Made by a program: the position numbers and the translations under genes. Below the pieces are notes generated by a model, which was not told the DNA's origin, did no database searches, and saw only the letters and a program-made list of their open reading frames with translations. From positions 1-15,587 of the forward strand of contig JAMFST010000743.1 of the NCBI GenBank assembly GCA_026225435.1: 15,587 nt of DNA. The letters are read 5' to 3'. Position 1 is the stretch's first letter. Each line of letters starts with the position of its first letter. This DNA is from Labilithrix luteola (GTDB lineage: Bacteria; Myxococcota_A; Polyangia; Polyangiales; Polyangiaceae). Shown in pieces: positions 14,022 to 15,587 of this stretch.

Positions 14022-15569
14022 ATGCTGGAACGCTTGATCGCGCAGACGAAGGCTTACTTCCGCAGCTACACGCCCACGGATCTCGCCTACATCGCCGCGG
14101 CGTTCGTCGCCACCGCGCCCGCGTGGATCGTGCGCTATCCGCCGATCCAGGATCTGCCGTTCCACCTCGCGACCATCCGCGTGGTGCACAACTTCCACTC
14201 GGCCGGGTACCACTTCGACGAGAACTTCGTGCTCACCCTCGGGCGCACGCAGTACGTCTTCTACTACCTCGTCGGTAGCTTCCTCTCGTACTTCGTCGGG
14301 GTCATCGGAGCCAACGTGCTCCTCATGTGCGGGTACCTCGGCGGGACGGTGCTGGCGCTGCGCTCGCTCCTGCGTGCGCTGGGGAAGGACGAGCGGCTCT
14401 GCCTCCTCGCCATCCCGCTTTTGTACAACGTGATGTTCCTCTTCGGGCTGCTCCCGTTCCTCCTCGGGATCCCGCTGATGTTCCTCGCGCTGGCGACCGC
14501 CGTGCGCTGGTTCGCCGAGCCCACCCGCCCGCGCGCCATCCTCCTCGGCGTGCTCGCCGTCTGCCTCTTCTATTCGCACATCTTCCCCTTCGGCATCTTC
14601 GGGCTCGGCTTCGCCCTGATGTTCCCCTGGAAGGAGCCGCGCCGCTGGCTGCGCGCCGGTGCGCCGGTGGTCCCCGCGCTGCTCGTCTTTGCCTGGTGGA
14701 CCTTCTTCACCGAGGCGGGCAAGCTCACTCGCGGCACGCTCACCGACCGCACCTCGCAGGACCAGGCCGCGCCGCTCAACCAGGCGGTGCCGGCGGTGTA
14801 CAACTGGCTGCTCGACATCTTCAAGGACCAGAGCGACGACGTCGTCCTCATCGGCTTCGTCCTGTGCGTGCTCTTCCTCACGGCGATGGCGCACGGCGAG
14901 GAGCGCGCCGACGAGTCACGCCCGGTGGCGCGGATGTACGGCCTCTTGCCGATCGTCTGCGTGCTCCTCTACTTCACCACCGGCGAGGGGCACGGGTACA
15001 TCTGGCTCATCTCCCAGCGCTTCCCGATCCTGTTCTTCCTCACCATCATCCCGATGCTGCGGATGCCGCGCGGCTTCAACGGCACGCTGGCGACGGCCGC
15101 GATGGCGACGCTCGCGCTCTACAGCACCGTCAACGTCTGCAAGCACTTCATCACCTTCCAGCGTGAAGAGGTCGGCGACATCGACGGCGCCATCGACGAG
15201 ATGGACCCGGGCAAGAAGGTGGCCGCGCTCATCTTCGACAAGGGCTCGAAGACGACCAACTGGACGCCGTTCCTCCACTTCGGCTCGTACTACCAGCTGC
15301 ACAAGGGGGGGGTGATCGAGTTCACCTACGCGGGCTACGCGCACTGGCCGTTCGACTTCCAGCCGGGGAAATTTCCTCCGCCCGGCGGCCCGGCGCGCCT
15401 GCGCTGGGAGTGGACGCCGGAGCAGGTCGGCATCCGCGAGCTGTTCCCCTATTACGACTACGTGCTCGTCCGCGGCAACGGCTTCAACCCGCCGCCGGGG
15501 ACGTTCCACCAGAAGTGGCACGGGGATCGCTGGACGGTGTTCGAGCGCGACCAGGCAGCCGCGCCGTAG
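14022..15569 (+). CDS. Multi-pass membrane protein, putative GT-C-type glycosyltransferase
   Basis: The product (515 aa) is complete, ending 18 bp before the window edge. About ten hydrophobic helices lie between 20 and 370, followed by a soluble C-terminal domain (about 380-515) rich in Trp, Tyr, Phe and Pro. After the first helix comes RYPPIQDLPFHLATIRVVHNF (38-58): an Asp-...-His pattern (D44, H48) in the first outer loop, where GT-C enzymes keep their catalytic acidic residue. This placement and the general layout suggest a lipid-linked sugar transferase, but no diagnostic motif is present, so it could equally be another polytopic envelope protein. SHIFPFGIFGLGFALMFPW (185-203) and QRFPILFFLTIIPMLRMPRG (332-351) are useful search tags. 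The start is ATG 14022; no Shine-Dalgarno site is apparent. It follows the lipoprotein gene after 32 bp and shares the strand with the other glycosyltransferase genes. Confidence 0.78.
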   Translation: MLERLIAQTKAYFRSYTPTDLAYIAAAFVATAPAWIVRYPPIQDLPFHLATIRVVHNFHSAGYHFDENFVLTLGRTQYVFYYLVGSFLSYFVGVIGANVLLMCGYLGGTVLALRSLLRALGKDERLCLLAIPLLYNVMFLFGLLPFLLGIPLMFLALATAVRWFAEPTRPRAILLGVLAVCLFYSHIFPFGIFGLGFALMFPWKEPRRWLRAGAPVVPALLVFAWWTFFTEAGKLTRGTLTDRTSQDQAAPLNQAVPAVYNWLLDIFKDQSDDVVLIGFVLCVLFLTAMAHGEERADESRPVARMYGLLPIVCVLLYFTTGEGHGYIWLISQRFPILFFLTIIPMLRMPRGFNGTLATAAMATLALYSTVNVCKHFITFQREEVGDIDGAIDEMDPGKKVAALIFDKGSKTTNWTPFLHFGSYYQLHKGGVIEFTYAGYAHWPFDFQPGKFPPPGGPARLRWEWTPEQVGIRELFPYYDYVLVRGNGFNPPPGTFHQKWHGDRWTVFERDQAAAP

Positions 15570-15587
15570 CGATCACCAGGAATCCGG

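Overview
The window is a GC-rich chromosomal segment that looks like Myxococcota (probably a Polyangia-type deltaproteobacterium). This rests on the strongly GC-biased coding, three tandem bactofilin genes, secreted cysteine-rich lipoproteins with Asp/Ala/Gly low-complexity tails, and large GT-C type membrane proteins. The affiliation is inferred from gene content, not from a marker gene. The segment is densely coding: no stretch over 300 bases lacks a gene, and I see no tRNA, rRNA, CRISPR array, insertion sequence or phage gene. Bases 1-222 hold only the leader of the first gene, including a small hairpin and a strong ribosome binding site.

Layout. (1) 223-639 (+): small Trp-rich protein of an uncharacterised family with two copies of a W/DW..HD motif. 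(2) 672-1598 (-): heme O synthase, divergent from (3) 1731-3725 (+), a CLC-type chloride channel/antiporter with a C-terminal CBS pair that is split by one in-frame TAG at 2463-2465. (4) 3736-4620 (-): proC, divergent from (5) 4703-5305 (+), an exported Cys-rich protein with a poly-Thr linker. (6) A long leftward run, read from 10367 down to 5285: three bactofilins, then pyrE, a PPDK/PEP-synthase regulatory kinase-pyrophosphorylase and a FUSC-family membrane protein. Spacings are short in most places (bactofilin 3 and pyrE share one base). The FUSC gene converges on gene 5 and overlaps it by 21 bp. (7) A rightward run from 10477: a GT-C membrane glycosyltransferase, a GT2 polyprenyl-phosphate-sugar-synthase-like enzyme 22 bp downstream, a DAG-rich lipoprotein, and a second multi-pass GT-C-like membrane protein that ends just before the window edge.

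How the parts may work together. The bactofilins should form a cytoskeletal scaffold near the inner membrane. The GT2 enzyme and the two GT-C-like proteins fit a small lipid-linked sugar module: the GT2 protein would load a polyprenyl-phosphate carrier and the multi-pass proteins would use it on the periplasmic side. ctaB, proC, pyrE and the regulatory kinase are housekeeping metabolism. The bactofilin run and the glycosyltransferase run diverge from one 109-bp intergenic region. Its centre carries four 11-bp-phased direct repeats, with the 6-bp cores 35 bp from each start codon, which is the most striking non-coding signal here. The interrupted CLC gene is the most striking coding anomaly.
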